DNA of 64,000 bases from Amylostereum areolatum (GCA_012932865.1 SAXG01000007.1:1312434-1376433), one strand, 5' to 3'. Positions 45,659 through 57,513 are shown, counted from the first letter of the stretch. Program-made: numbers and translations. Notes: generated by a model from the letters alone, not told the origin.

Positions 45659-46203
45659 GGTGGTCGCGTTGAGCGTTCGCCTGTGCACGACGAGGGTTTA
45701 TGAGCACCGCGCATCGCCATTGTCCCTGGACGGGACAATACCCGAGACGATGATGAGCACTGACCTTTCGCGTGGGGCCTCTCGGTTTTTGAGGCGTCAA
45801 TAAAACGTCTGATCTAAAGAATACCGAATAACGATCAGCTGGTTTCGAGGAGTGCAACGATGAGGACGTCGTGGGTTCGTGGGTTCTCGGGGGCTTGTCG
45901 TGGGCGTTGGGGAAACTTGAAGGAGAAAGCGTTCCTTACGTCATCCAAGTACGAGCGCCGACGCGCGCTTTTTCTCTTCTCCTCCTGCTCTCACTCCTCC
46001 CTTTCCAAGGTATCTAACCACGACCTATCCTTCTCTCCTTCGTAACTGACGTGTTCACGATATACAGCACGACCTCTTCAAGACCTTTCAGCAGCGTCCA
46101 AGGGGGGCTTTTTCTGTTCAGCTTGAGGTGAGACTCGTATCTGTACGTCGATCGCCGGCTAAGTATTTCCTCTTAGCTTACCCATTCTTCGCTCCCCCAG
46201 CTA
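45659..46203. promoter_or_regulatory. shared divergent promoter region
   Basis: 545 bp between the start codons of the HUA1-like gene (minus) and the NOP8-like gene (plus). CT-rich tracts precede the right-hand gene. The stretch 46010-46200 contains GT and AG signals that could form a 5' UTR intron. No TATA box stands out. Confidence 0.45.
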
Positions 46204-48024
46204 ATGGACGAACTCGTCACTAAACGTCTACACGTCTCCGGCCTCACCCCCGCGATAACCGCCGACGATCTCTCCCGTCGTTTGGGCTCCTTCGGCACCG
46301 TGACCTCCCTCGACGGCTTCGGCAAACGCGACGCCCTCGGCCAGCCCAGGAAGTTCGCCTACGCCTCGCTCGAAACCACCAAAGGCAAGCTCGCAAAATG
46401 TACGCCCTCTTCTTCTCTCCTCTCGCCCCTCTGTACCGGCCACTGACGAACGCTCGACGCAGGCATGAACCTCCTCAGCGGGTCCACCTGGAAGGGCGCA
46501 AAACTGCGCATCGGAGAAGCGAAGCCCGACTTTCGTGAGCGGTGCGTGGGGCTCCACCAATACGTCCACCGCGTACTCACCGTGCTCGTGCAGGATCGCG
46601 CTCGAAAACGCACCTCCGGACGACTCTCCCCGCCCCCGCAAACGCGCCCGTCTCGCCCGCGGCGTCCAGGGCGTCCACGCGCCGGACATGTCCCTCGTCA
46701 CGCCCGCGAACGTCCACCTCCACCCCAAGTGGCACGTCACCCCGCTCGGCCGGCTCATCCGCCCCGTGCGCATGCGGCCCAGTCGCCCTCTGGACCCACC
46801 CCTCGACCAGGCCAAGGACGCGCGCAAAGGCACGAGCAAAGGGAAGGAGAAGGAGAAGGCGGGGCGCGCGCGGAAGAGGAAGAGGGCTAGGGAGCCGCCG
46901 GTGCGCGCGAGGAGGCGAGCGATCGATCCGATGCGCTGGGGGAGCACGCAGGTGAAGGGCGCGTTCCTTGAGGGGGAGGTTGCAGGCGCGCGTGTAGACA
47001 CCGTCGGGGATCCTTACCCCATGGACGGCGAGGAAGATGATGAGGATTCGGACGAGGGCCAGGACGAACTCGGACGGGCTTCTTGCGATCGGGACGACGA
47101 CAAAGTCGATGTTGCCACAGTTCTACCTGAAGAAAATGCGCCACGGCCTTCCCAAGCCCCGTCTGCACCACAACCCCTTCCGCCGAGTCCTCCTCCTTCT
47201 CTTCCGCCTCCCCATCGCGCCCCCAATACCTCGAGCAACGACAACGACCTTGTCGCTGAAAAGTCCCGCACCCTCGACTTCTTGAAGGACCTCTTCGGCG
47301 CTGCGGATCCCGAGCGCGACTGGGGTGCGGCCGAGGACCTGTCTGACGTGGACATGGATGCGGAAGCGCGTCGCACTTCCGACGGGGACGCGGCGGACGA
47401 AGACGCGTTCGAAGTTGTTCCCAGGGCGGCGCCTACGGCGAAAATCCGAGCTGCGTCTGCGGGAGCCGACGAGGGCAGTGCGGAAGATGACGAGGGCAGT
47501 GCGGACGTCGCTTCTCCAGCGTCGGACGCCGACGAATCCGCCGCGTCCTTGCCTGCCCAGCAGAACAAACTCAAGGACCTTTTCGCACCACGCGAGGACG
47601 AAGGTCTGTGGCGTTTTTGTTCCAAATAACCCTCCGTATCTGACTCGGTGCTCGCGCAGGCTTCTCCCTCCTCGGGCACCTCGATCTCGACCTCGATCTC
47701 GAGCTCGACGACCCCGCGTCCCTCCCACAGCCCTCCATCGCGCACCGCGCCCCTCCCGCCCTCCTCCCCGCCCCACCTCCGATCCCAACTTCCCACCTTC
47801 CGCCTTTCTTCCCGACCTCCACCACCACCGGACGCGCGCGCAACATCCTCGAGGTCCTCCGCGACATTGGCGGCGAGTTCAGGCGCGAGGACGACGAGGG
47901 GAGACGGCGGGCGCGGTGGGAGACGGCGAAGAGCGAGCTGACGGGCGAGTGGAAGAGGAGGCATCGGGAGGCGGTGAAGGTGCAGAAGAGGAGGGGGCGC
48001 GGGGCCGGCGACGGGGCCCAGTGA
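46204..48024 (+). CDS. NOP8-like RRM protein
   Basis: Exons 46204-46399, 46463-46541, 46594-47603 and 47660-48024 join in phase into 549 residues. The N-terminal RRM has RNP2 (RLHVSGLTP), RNP1-like (GQPRKFAYASLET) and KLRIGEAKPDF. A basic block (GRARKRKRAREPPVRARRR) may be a nucleolar signal. Then come acidic Asp/Glu stretches with two LKDLF-type motifs (DFLKDLFGAADP, KLKDLFAPRED). The end, RWETAKSELTGEWKRRHREA, is like the C-terminus of Nop8/NOL8 proteins. Those act in 60S ribosome biogenesis in the nucleolus. The assignment rests on architecture, so a generic nucleolar RRM protein is the alternative. It is divergent from the HUA1-like gene. Confidence 0.65.
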
Positions 48025-48427
48025 GCTTAATGAATGGATACGTTCGATCGTTTGTGCGCTCTGTGCTATGTGAAGACAGAGTCCCGCCTCTCGTCTGCTT
48101 TGAAGACTTGTACAACTGTTCAGAAGAGGAGGGGGAGAAAGACAACGTACGTTGTAATGCCACACGTGGCCGTGACATAGTCGATTGCTCTCTACATGTG
48201 TGACCTTGCTCTTTTCTTCCGACCATCACCATCTCCACCCACACCTTGCCAAATGTTTTATTTAATGACATACTAGCATAGACCCGTGCATTGCACTCAT
48301 TCAAGTAGCAAGGCTGTGGTGATTGTATTCAAATAAGCAACAAATAAGCATAACTAAGTACTAAGCATGAAGTGTAGAAGATTCAACTCGCAGTCCAATA
48401 GTAGGGAAACTGTAGCCGGGATGCCTA
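48025..48427. other. 3' flank of the NOP8-like gene, no gene seen
   Basis: Contains a probable polyadenylation region. It ends at the TA target of the transposon that follows. Confidence 0.4.
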
Positions 48428-49459
48428 CTGTACGCGGCCGACGTTAGGCAACGTCCCCTGTCCCCGGGGGTCGGTTGCGGTTGCCTAATTTGCGGGTTGT
48501 CTCCTGTCCCCGAGGCTGAGTTGCTTTCCGCTTACCCATGCTTAATTTTCGCAAAAAAAAGGTCAAAAACCCTCAAGAATACGTCACCAGCGGCACCAAG
48601 TACGAAATCGACATGAGGTTCGCTCATATTGTATTTTGTTTTCTACAAACCGCCGCAGCGCTGCCAGCCTCATGAGCTAATAGGACCCCTGAAATTCCCT
48701 ATAGAGCATTCATCCCAGGGTGACCTGTTTTCGGTGGTGCGCTGGGACAGAATTTGGGCCATTTTCGGTGATTTACATGATAGATTTTTTCAAGTCAGCC
48801 GTTTTCAGTGGTTCTTAGACTATACATATCTAAAAATAGTCTAATTTCCCACGCCTTCGGCGTCGAGGTTTCCAGAGCAGAACTCTCATTTTATGCACAA
48901 GCTTGCTATAACATGCCTAGTTTGCTTCCATAGACCCATGGGAAGCAAAATATGCAAAATACTTGTGATTGGAACTGACAGATCCTCGGCGTGTTCAGAT
49001 GCTTACCATTTTCGGTGGTGAAGATGGGACTTCGGACGGGCGGGTTCCTTTTCAGTGGTTCTTAGCTCCAACATGTCGGCCCTACGGGGCCCATTTTCGG
49101 TGGAGAGTACCATACATAGGTTCCCATAAGGCCCAAATTTTCGGTGGTCCGAGATGAATCATTTATAGGGAATTTCAGGGGTCCTGAGCTAATCAGCACT
49201 CAGTGACAAATAAGGTGGTCAGTGTGCACAAAACCTTGTATTCATATACAGATTCGTGTACAGTGTAATGGGCCAAAGCGTGAGGATGATCACTCGACGC
49301 TACATAGGACAGCTTTGGCCCTTTGGGAGAGCTCACTCACAAGAGGTTGCGTTGCCTAAAGTGGATGTCCCCCGTCCCCGAGGCCGGGTTGCCCTCCTCT
49401 ACCCGCTCCCACGGTCATGTGACACCGGTTGCGAGTTGCCAAACTACAGCCGCCTACAG
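48428..49459. mobile_element. TA-flanked TIR element, interrupted by a second MITE
   Basis: Termini CTGTACGCGGCCGACGTTAG (left) and CTGTAGGCGGCTGTAGTTTG (right, inverted) are imperfect inverted repeats, with TA on both sides (48426-48427, 49460-49461). Inside each end there is a repeated GTCCCCGAGGC block. Without the nested MITE it is about 520 bp and non-coding. TA duplication suggests a Tc1/mariner or pogo-type non-autonomous element. Confidence 0.7.
48682..49185. mobile_element. 504-bp MITE with 8-bp TSD and repeated TTTTCGGTGGT motifs
   Basis: Inverted termini AGGACCCCTGAAATTCCCTA are identical at both ends, with an exact duplication GAGCTAAT (48674-48681, 49186-49193). Eight bases fit the hAT or a related superfamily. 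The interior has seven copies of TTTTC(G/A)GTG(G/A), all in the same orientation. These could be transposase-binding repeats. Non-coding. Confidence 0.85.
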
Positions 49460-49461
49460 TA

Positions 49462-51124
49462 GAGGGGTTTGTGACGGTCCCAAATGCTCTCGCTCGTGTC
49501 GGGCTCTCTTGGCAATCTGCCATTTCGATAGCAGAGTGGGTTGTTCTGTTCCTTGAGGGTTCAGAGCTGGAGTCCTTGGGGGCGTAGGAAGCAAGTCGCC
49601 GAGGGCCGAGTAGGCCTGCGAATATGCAATGTCGATGAGGACATATCACCTGTGATATGGATAACAAAAGGATCAGTAAAGCCTTTACTATCACATTGAT
49701 TGATACTGTATGCACGTACCATCTATGAAAGCTCCGTTCGAGGCTTGCTGGTTGGTTGGGTTCTTGCATTATCGTGTCACCTGTCGTTGATTCGGACGTG
49801 GACGACACAATACAATGCTGTTGCGGACCTTCAGGATCCTGAGGATGTCGTTGTGCTCGCACTCAAGACCGGCGGTGGCCAATGGCGTCAGCCGAGGAAA
49901 GCTGTAGACAACAATATAGTAAGCAAGGACATTGATCAGTTTGTTAAGGTCAGTCATACCTGGACGGCCGTGTTCTCGTTCGCTTGCGAGGAGGTTGAAT
50001 GGGCACTGTTTCTGGGGGCTGCATCTTGGACGGAATCAGTGGACCTGCGTTCCTGCTCGGTGCACCGTCCCAATGGCCAGCCAATGTCACCCCCAACTCG
50101 CATAGATTCTTCTGCACAAATAGTACATGTCAGTTCGTCTCGCAAGAGAGAAAGAAAATGCGCACATGATCCAGATGAACGCACCGAGATGCACTGGATG
50201 CAGATGACAGGGTGTGCTGTACTGTGTCGTGTCGGGTCGGGTCGTGTCGTACATCACTCGAGCTCGGGACCACCACGCCTCATCCGAGCACCGAGGAAAT
50301 TTCCCGAAAAATCTCTAGATATATAAATAAATCCAATCAGGGGGGGTGGGAGCGACGCGGTCATCGTGACCGAAGCGACAAAACACGTCCATGTTGCTGC
50401 ACAAACATTGCTTTGGAGGAAAATTGATTTGAATTTGTTTTCTGATATACAAAGTAAAAGGTATAAGTAGGGCTGTGCCATGGAGGCTACTTTGACGCTA
50501 ACGGCGGTGCGTAGAGGTGCCATAGAGAGTGGGAAGGTATGACGGTGGCCAAGTACGTGGTGGAGGTCAAGACGAAGAGCGACGCGGCGACCCGGCCGAC
50601 GCGCAAGCCTAGGATGACGCAAGCAGCCACGTGCATTTGTCAACGCGACTTGTCACGCGTCGCGTTACGATGACGTGGCTGTTGTCCCACAACCAATCAG
50701 AAAGCTCACTTGTCTCGCGGTTTGTGTCGTGACGTGACGCAGCGCTCCACCGCGTCTCTCTTTGTATTAAAGGATGAGCTGTCACTTGTCATGCTATGTG
50801 TATCACGGTGCAGACCCGTCGAGGGCATCACAGACCTGTTATTGCCTTGTACGTCATTCTCCTCGTCTCCCATCTCATTTTGCTCAGATACTCCTAGATG
50901 TATAGCAGCCCAACCAATGAAAATGATGTTTTGCCACTGTCTGTCCACACTTTGGTTGAGGCCGTCCTTGTGAGAAACTCAGGCGATGTAATTGGCAGGA
51001 ATTGGGCGAGAACTTGGCTTTCTTCTGTCTTCCTCGACATCTGCACATTGTTTCCCAGTTGTGTCTCGTTTGGCCTCATCCTCTTATTCTCGCATTGTTC
51101 TTCAGACCGTCTCACTTCACCGCC
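49462..51124. other. intergenic, no confident gene
   Basis: A plus-strand frame near 49700-50330 has some coding feel (VADLQDPEDVVVLALKTGG) but no match I recognise and no consistent splice model. Short GTCGTGTCGGGTCG repeats occur near 50217-50250. The promoter of the next gene lies in the last few hundred bases. Confidence 0.35.
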
Positions 51125-54100
51125 ATGTCGACCTCACCGTCTCAACCACCACCACCACCACCCATCTCCGAACCACGGATACTTCGCCGTTCTTCACGGA
51201 ACAAGCCCATGCCCGCCCTACCCCTACCCGCTTCTCCCACACACGCCATACCAAAATTGAAGAAACCATCCGTGAAAATGGCCAAGTTTGCATCAAAGTC
51301 GAATCCTATGCCCGCGACCACGACCGATTGCGACAAAAGGCCCACCAAATCCAAACCCCCGTCCAAGCCTCCCTCCCAATCCACATCCAAGCCCGCATCC
51401 AAGCCCGCATCCAAGCGTCCACGCGAGTCTCTCGGTTCCACGTCGACGTCGGCGCCCTCCAAGTCGGCATCCAAGGGCAAAGGCAAGAGCAAGGCGACGC
51501 CGAACGAGGGCGTGGGCGAGGCCGTCCGAGATGCACCGCAGGAGAAGAAAAACGCGAAGACGGCACCGAAGCGTGCACGCAAGGAGGAAATAGGCGGAGC
51601 GATGGAAGGGGGTGACGAGGATCTGCCGTCGCCGAAGAAGAAGGCCAAAGGTGCGTTCTCGATAGTGTCGTGCTCCGCCTCGCAGAGAGCTAACCTCGCG
51701 CTGCAGTATCCCCCTCTGCAACCGCGGACGGCGTCTGGAAGGTCGTGCGTCCGCTGCAAGTTACATCCAAGGGCCTCCCACGTCCCCCAACTCCGGCACC
51801 GCCGCGCATCTGGGCAGGGGTACGTCCGCTCCTTCATCCTCTTCGTCCTTCCTCAGGTTCAAGCGTGTTGACGCTGCCGCATATCTAGGCCCGCGCGGAG
51901 CTCAACGCGATCCTCCCGCCGCTCGCAAAGCACGTCAACGGGGTCAGCTGGGGAGCGCTCGAAGTCCCGCTGGTCTTTTTCGCGGGGGAGAAAGAGAGAG
52001 ATCGGGCGTTCGGATTGGCGGAGACGGATGCGTGGACTGGGAGGCAGATCGTATTTTCGACGTGAGTGCGTTCTCGAGATCCCTCCCCATGCGCGCGGCG
52101 GCTCTGGGCTGTTTCATTCTTCTCACATCCGGGCTCTCCAGGAGCCGGGAAACGACGGTACAGAGTCCGCCGGCGGTCCATCCGCCCCTCTCGTCGGCAC
52201 GGCCAGAGTCAACGCTGCCCAGCCTTCCTCAAGCTACATATACCTCGTCTTCGGATCCTGGACCCTCCGCCGCTCTCCCTCATCATCCACTCCACATTGC
52301 CTCCATCGAGCCAAGGGCATGCCACAAATGCTCCAAGGCGGACCAGGATCCCGACTGCGAGATCTGCAATAGTTCTTTCTCGACGTATACGCGGCCAATC
52401 GCAGACGACGACGAGAACATGGAGGACAACGGTCTTGTCTGCGGCAGCGAGATGTTGGCGGTCGAAGGCGCGCCGATGGACGTTCAAGGGGTCGAGGCGA
52501 ACGTCGATGCGGCAGCAGGGACGGACAAAGGCAAGGACGCCGCCCATGACGCTCCAGTGTCCGCCGGGCAGGAAGAACATCCCTCAACTTCGACCATATC
52601 GGCTCCAGCGCATCTTCCCGAGACCCCGCCCGAATTACTTGCTCTCCTCGACGTCCACAGGTCCAAAAAGCCGGTGTCGCTGGTCGTCGCGTCGTCCTCG
52701 CCGATGTTCCCGTGGAAGATGGCCGACGAAGTCGGGTACGTGTGGGCGGGCCTTTTCAGCATCATCGACGTCAAAGTACGCTCGTCCCGTTTCTTCACCC
52801 ACACCCATACTGACGACGGCTTCCTTAGGAGGAGACTTCGTCGTCGGCCTCGCCACTTCTGTCGACTTCGAAGAAGATCGGGGAGGTGCCACCGACGGTC
52901 ACAGTGCGCAGGACATGGACGTTCACGCTCTCCTGGACGGCAGGCGGCGAAGAGTACCTGCGCGACGGTCCCAGCGCCTGGTTCGATTCCTTGAAGTATC
53001 CATGGTGGGAGGTCTCGCCACCCAACCCTCCTCCAACGTCGACCACGCCGGCGCCCAACACCCGCCCTTCCTATAACACCCTTTCGGACGACTCGGACTC
53101 GGACATGGATCCTGCAGAAATCACCGACGCAGCCGACGCCGACAACTACTGCACAGTCGGCTCGATCCTGCCCGTCGGCCTCCTCACCCCCTTCGGCTCT
53201 ATGTGCTCGACGGAAGACGCGTTCCCGCACGGGTTCTACTGCCCCGCCTGTGGCCGCCTCAACGTCCAGCGTTTTCTCCGCCATCGGGCGTGCGAGAGCA
53301 CGCGCTGTCGGCCTGCAGGCGGTCCGTCGACCGTTCCTGCGAGCGGGTGGTCCTTCCCTGTGGGGCTCATCCGCGACGCCCGCCACATGGAGCCGTCCAT
53401 CTTTCCCGATTTTTCGCACGTGGAAGATGTGCGCGTGCAGTCGGCCGAGAAGGGAGAGCTGCAGCTGTACCGGTACATGCTCCCGCCCCCGCCTCTCAAG
53501 ACCGAAGACGACTCGACCGCGCCGTCAAACAGGGTGGACGGTCCCGTCATTCAACACCTCTTCACCGGGAACAACCGACGGTACCAGGAGGTGCCCGACA
53601 TGCTCTTCGAGCAGCTCCAGCTAGACGTTCGTCTCGAGCGCAAGCTCGGCGAGGCGGTGTTTTCGGACGCCGTCGAGTCGTTCGACGGGGAGGCCAATTC
53701 GAACGGGCCCGCGGCGGCGTGCTACGAGGGCATCCGCTCGTTCGCGGTGGAGATGGTCCAGGGAAACATCCTAGGCTACGAGCGGTGCAAACTGGGCAAG
53801 CTCTCGATCCGCGTGTGGGTGACGGAAGGAAAGGTATGTGCACCGTTTCCGCACAACGGTCGGGACGTGGCGCTCAACGGCACCTAGAGTCGAGACATGT
53901 TTCGCGCAGAGAGCAGGACGCTCGTCGTCGTCCTGCTGGGTGCCGACCTCGATATCACGTACAATCCGAAGGACCCGAATGCGGTGAAGACGAAGGCTGT
54001 CAAGGGGGGCGTGTTGAGGTTTACCATGGTGCATGGAGACATGCTCGTGGTCACGGGAGGGGATCTGGAGGTACAAATTCCGTTTTCAACCATGGCCTGT

Positions 54101-54283
54101 ACGTCTCGTTGACTGACGTTCCATCGCGATGCAGCTCTCGTTAGCGCGCGAGGGGATGTGTATGCGTAAGTCTCCCTCTTGTTCTCCCCCAGCGTTCGTC
54201 GTCGTGATTGATACATTGCTACCCCACCAGTGCTGATGATGGAGTGTTCGTCGCCGTCCCAAACACCGATCGAAGTGGCGTAA
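51125..54283 (+). CDS. large basidiomycete protein, zinc motifs, possible AlkB-like C-terminus
   Basis: Eight exons (51125-51650, 51707-51819, 51889-52061, 52142-52775, 52829-53833, 53888-54070, 54135-54165, 54231-54283) join in phase into 905 residues. The N-terminus is basic and Pro/Lys/Ser-rich. The middle has a CHKC-CEIC zinc-like cluster. Then follow WTFTLSWTAGGEEYL and PWWEVSPP, and a treble-clef-like CPACGRLNVQRFLRHRAC. The C-terminal part (HLFTGNNRRYQEVPDMLFEQ ... LLGADLDITYNPKDP ... LRFTMVHGDMLVVTGGDLE) resembles proteins in Agaricomycetes that I associate with an AlkB/2OG-type double-stranded beta helix. No clear HxD motif is seen, so catalysis is uncertain. Function unknown. Confidence 0.7.
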
Positions 54284-54708
54284 CAGATGTCGGGATCAGT
54301 GTCGATGAGTATATCTTATTCCTATCTTGTGTATTCTATTGTTCTTAGGAAGAAATGACGCCTGAGTGTCCCGATCACGAGCGGCCTAGGGGGGAGACGG
54401 TAGACGGGTAGACGGCGCTGGACACTTCATCTGCATCAGCAACTCAAGGAACATGATCATAAGGGTTGTGGGACGGTGAGAACGGGGTGCGAGGATTTGA
54501 CGTATTCGAGGGGCGAGAAGAGGGCATTTGACGGGGAAGATGACACAAAAGTTCGGCGAAAGCTGGCGAAAGTGCCATATTGGATTGGATATCGGCATTG
54601 CCATTAGCAGGCCAGGAGAGACATGAAATTCCAAACAACGATAGCAGACATCCACCCCATGCCCCTCCGTGCATAACCTCTCGACCAACGACGCTTCATC
54701 TCCGAGGC

Positions 54709-55562
54709 TTAGTCGTCGTCGTCGTCGGACTGGGCTTCCTGCAGCCTCGTGAGCAACGACTCGTCGAGCGCACCTGCCGTCCCCAGAGCGCGTCGTCAGC
54801 ACCGCGAAAGTGAACGCGAAAGAAGGAAGAGACGCACGTCCGGCGCCGACGCCGCGTCGGCCGCGATACGCCGCGAGGGGGGAGCTCGGAGAGGGGCTGG
54901 ACATGGAGAGCGACGCGGAGGAGTTGAAGGACGCGTCCGGCGAAGGGGGTGGGAACGAGAGGGAGTACGATTTGGCGAGGCCCCTGGGGTCGGAGGCGGA
55001 GGCGGCGGGGGAGAATGGTTTTTGGCGCTGAGGGGTGGTCTGCGGGCGGACGGTATTCAGCACGGCGTGCGTAGCGTGTTAAGGAAGGGGGAGAGACGAA
55101 CGTTGGGGGAGAGGCCGTTGGGCGCGCGGCGCCAGCTGGGCGTCGGGGTGGCGGGTTGGCGGGGCGCGAAGCGAGTGGCGGGGGACGGCGGGGGCGGGTT
55201 CGATTTTGGCGGGGATTGGATGGCGATGAGGGATTGGAGGATGTTCGCGAGAAGCGCGGAGAAGATGAACACTTCTGCGAAGAGGCACGGTTCGCGTCAG
55301 CGGTCGCGTTCGGCGCCGGGGCGAGAAGGGGTGAAAGTTGGGTGAAAGTGGCAGCGCACGCACCGACGTTGGCCGCGCCCTTCTCCCACGGTCGAGGCGT
55401 ACGACCCGCGGTAGAACTTCCAGAGGGCGGAGTAGAGCGTCGGGAGGGGGAGGAGGTGCGTCGGCGGTGACGAGAAAGACGAGCGCGATGAGCGAGTTTT
55501 TGAGGCGGAAGACGGCCTTCGGGGTAGCGTGGCTTGAAGACGTCGAGAAAGGATGCTGACAT
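54709..55562 (-). CDS. small two-TM protein, possibly Pom34-like, with suspected indels
   Basis: Exons 55562-55364, 55274-55102, 55039-54838 and 54773-54709 join to 639 bp ending SLLTRLQEAQSDDDDD and TAA. Exon 1 is open in the ATG frame but reads as Arg-rich nonsense in the middle. A plausible membrane protein appears only by moving across three frames: MSASFLDVF, then VFRLKNSLIALVFLVTA, then LLPLPTLYSALWKFYRGSYA, then back to EKGAANV. Exon 2 supplies VFIFSALLANILQSLIAIQS. Two TM helices plus a Ser/Pro-rich tail would suit a Pom34/NPCC-type nuclear pore membrane protein, but this is a guess. The convergent neighbour ends 425 bp away. Confidence 0.5.
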
Positions 55563-56050
55563 GGCGGGTTTTCGTCCGATTTGGGCCTATCAAAGACGAG
55601 TTGGCGGGTTTCGTGTGAATCCGTGTGTTTTGTGCGTTTTTCGGAGGGTGGAGAAGGGTTAAAGTGGAGGATAGGGTTGTTGAGGAGGAAGGTGGCCGTT
55701 GGCGTCTCTCGACACGCGGCAGGCGGCGGCACGACGCGAGGCACGTGACGCCGACGCGCTCCTCCCGCCCAAGCCGGCTCCAAGTTGGTATTACCTCTAT
55801 GGGCTTGCCTTTCTTAGTAGCCCCATGAGGGAACAGAGATGATGAACCAACGCATAGCGTATTGAAATGGGCACAAGGAGGATACATAGCAAACACACAA
55901 TCATAAACGAAGGTAGGGGAGAGGCCTGCGAAGCAGGTCCACCGGCGCCAAACACCGAAACAAAGCAGCAGCGATACCCAAACAAAGTAGGAGGCTGACG
56001 ACGCATCAGCTGCTGCGCTGAACCCCACAGACTAGGAGGAAAGGCTCACC
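55563..56050. other. intergenic, no gene seen
   Basis: Lies between the small membrane protein and the recombinase fragment, and is presumably the 3' part of the mobile element that encodes the recombinase. No ends were found. Confidence 0.35.
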
Positions 56051-56392
56051 CTAACGCACTGGCGGCAACGCATAGCGGAGGAAAGCACCATGCACTGGCG
56101 GCTGCGCCTGCATGTAAGGGGCGAGGATCTCTGCGTGCCGTCGAAGGTAGATCAAGAAGGCGTCGCTGGCCCACCGGCCCATTGACTGCACTTCCGCGAA
56201 GGGCACGCCTCGAAGGAGGTATTCTAGGGTGCCGCCAATTCGAAACCCATGGCACTGCTTGAAAGCGATCCCAGCGGCAACGCACGCCGCCCGCAAGCGC
56301 CCCTCGAAGGTTGACTTGTACAGGGGAACCCGCTTGCCACTGTCATCGATGTACGCGAACAGGTGCTCAGTGTTCGTGGGGAATTTGACCTC
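56051..56392 (-). CDS. tyrosine recombinase, C-terminal catalytic fragment
   Basis: The frame is open from the n at 56393 to TAG 56053-56051. It shows HLFAYIDDSGKRVPLYKSTF, then the catalytic HGFRIGGTLEYLL (HxxR box), GRWASDAF (Trp in the His/Trp position) and the nucleophile Tyr in FLIYLRRHAEIL. Basidiomycete mobile elements of Crypton or related type encode such recombinases. The upstream Arg-containing half is lost at the junction. What remains looks undamaged, so the truncation is probably from assembly. Confidence 0.8.
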   Translation of the reverse strand, partial: EVKFPTNTEHLFAYIDDSGKRVPLYKSTFEGRLRAACVAAGIAFKQCHGFRIGGTLEYLLRGVPFAEVQSMGRWASDAFLIYLRRHAEILAPYMQAQPPVHGAFLRYALPPVR

Positions 56393-56393
56393 N
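56393..56393. other. single n joining nuclear and mitochondrial sequence
   Basis: Left of this base the sequence is GC-rich with a recombinase frame running into it. Right of it the sequence is AT-rich mitochondrial rnl running into it. Both genes are cut exactly here. Confidence 0.85.
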
Positions 56394-57350
56394 ACCCAAC
56401 ACTAATTAAAAAGTAAATAAATCACTTTTCTGTTTTTTATTATTATTGTTTATAATTAATTAAAATTATAATTAAAATAAAAATAAAGTTTTTACCCTAA
56501 GGCAAATTTAACAAATAAGGGATTATTCTATTTAAATTTAAAATCTTTAAATATTTATTTAATGAAATTAATCATTTTTTTATACTATTAGTCCAGTCGC
56601 TTTCGCTAGGGCTTTTAACCTTGCTACTCCCATTAACTTGCTGACCCATTATGCAAAAGGTACGCCGTCATTTTATATTTAAAACTTCGACTGCTTATAG
56701 AATTACTAATTCAAGTCTATTTCACTTCGTTATACAACTCACTTTTTCAACTTTTCCTTTACAGTACTTTTCACTATCGCTAAATTTATTATACTTAGCC
56801 TTAGAGGATGGTACCCCTATATTCCGACAAGTTATCTCTCATCGTACTTATTAAAAAAAAGTAAGCCTAATTTAATTAAGAATTTAATTAAAAAATGCAT
56901 TTATTTTTATACTTTTTTTGTTAAGAAATTATAATTTTACAGGACTGATTACCTTCTGTGGTTAATTTGTTTGGTTATAAAATTTTATAAATCTAATATT
57001 AGAATTGAAAGGATTCCACTCCATTCTTAAATAATATTATTTTTAATTTTTCAAATTTGTTATTTCTTAAGGCTAATCCGATTTCACTCACCATTACTTT
57101 CGGAGTCTCGGTTGATTTCCTTTCCTTTCCTTAATACAATGTTTTGCTTCAGGAAGTTTTTATAATAAAGGTTTCCCTTAGGATCGCCACAATTTAGAGG
57201 ATTTAATAAATTTTATTAAACCTTGTGGCTTTTGGATTATTCCTCCTTTTTTATAAATTTGCTAGTTATCCTTAATAATTCCTTTAAATTACTATTTGAT
57301 GTTTATACTAAATTGTCATCGATACTTTTAAAGTTATAATTTTTTTTTAC
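56394..57350 (-). rRNA. rnl: mitochondrial large-subunit rRNA, 5' part only
   Basis: Minus-strand blocks match conserved LSU rRNA: ACTCCGAAAGTAATGGTGAG, GGTACCATCCTCTAAGGCTA, GCGATAGTGAAAAGTACTGT and GCGTACCTTTTGCATAATGG, in 5'-to-3' order. This covers roughly domain I and the start of domain II. The 5' end (near 57350) is approximate. The 3' end is cut at the n. The presence of a normal mitochondrial rRNA supports true mtDNA, not a plasmid alone. Confidence 0.9.
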
Positions 57351-57439
57351 TATCTTTTTATTTATTTTTTATTTATTTAAAGTAATATTTAAAATTTGTA
57401 ATAAATAATAATAATAATAATTCACATTTTTACCCCCTA

Positions 57440-57511
57440 GCGATTGTAGTTTAATGGTAAAACAGGGGCTCCGCAAGACATCAAGTATCAGTTCAAATCT
57501 GATTGATCGCA
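57440..57511 (+). tRNA. tRNA-Cys-like gene, degenerate anticodon arm
   Basis: Acceptor GCGATTG pairs with TGATCGC (two G-U pairs), followed by A. The D-arm is GTTT...AAAC and the T-arm is ATCAG TTCAAAT CTGAT. The anticodon region GGGGCTCCGCAAGACAT offers GCA where tRNA-Cys would have it, but its stem pairs at only about three of five positions and U33 is replaced by C. It may be a decaying tRNA or a copy carried by the adjacent plasmid-derived insert. It ends 2 bp before the polymerase start. Confidence 0.5.
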
Positions 57512-57513
57512 AT

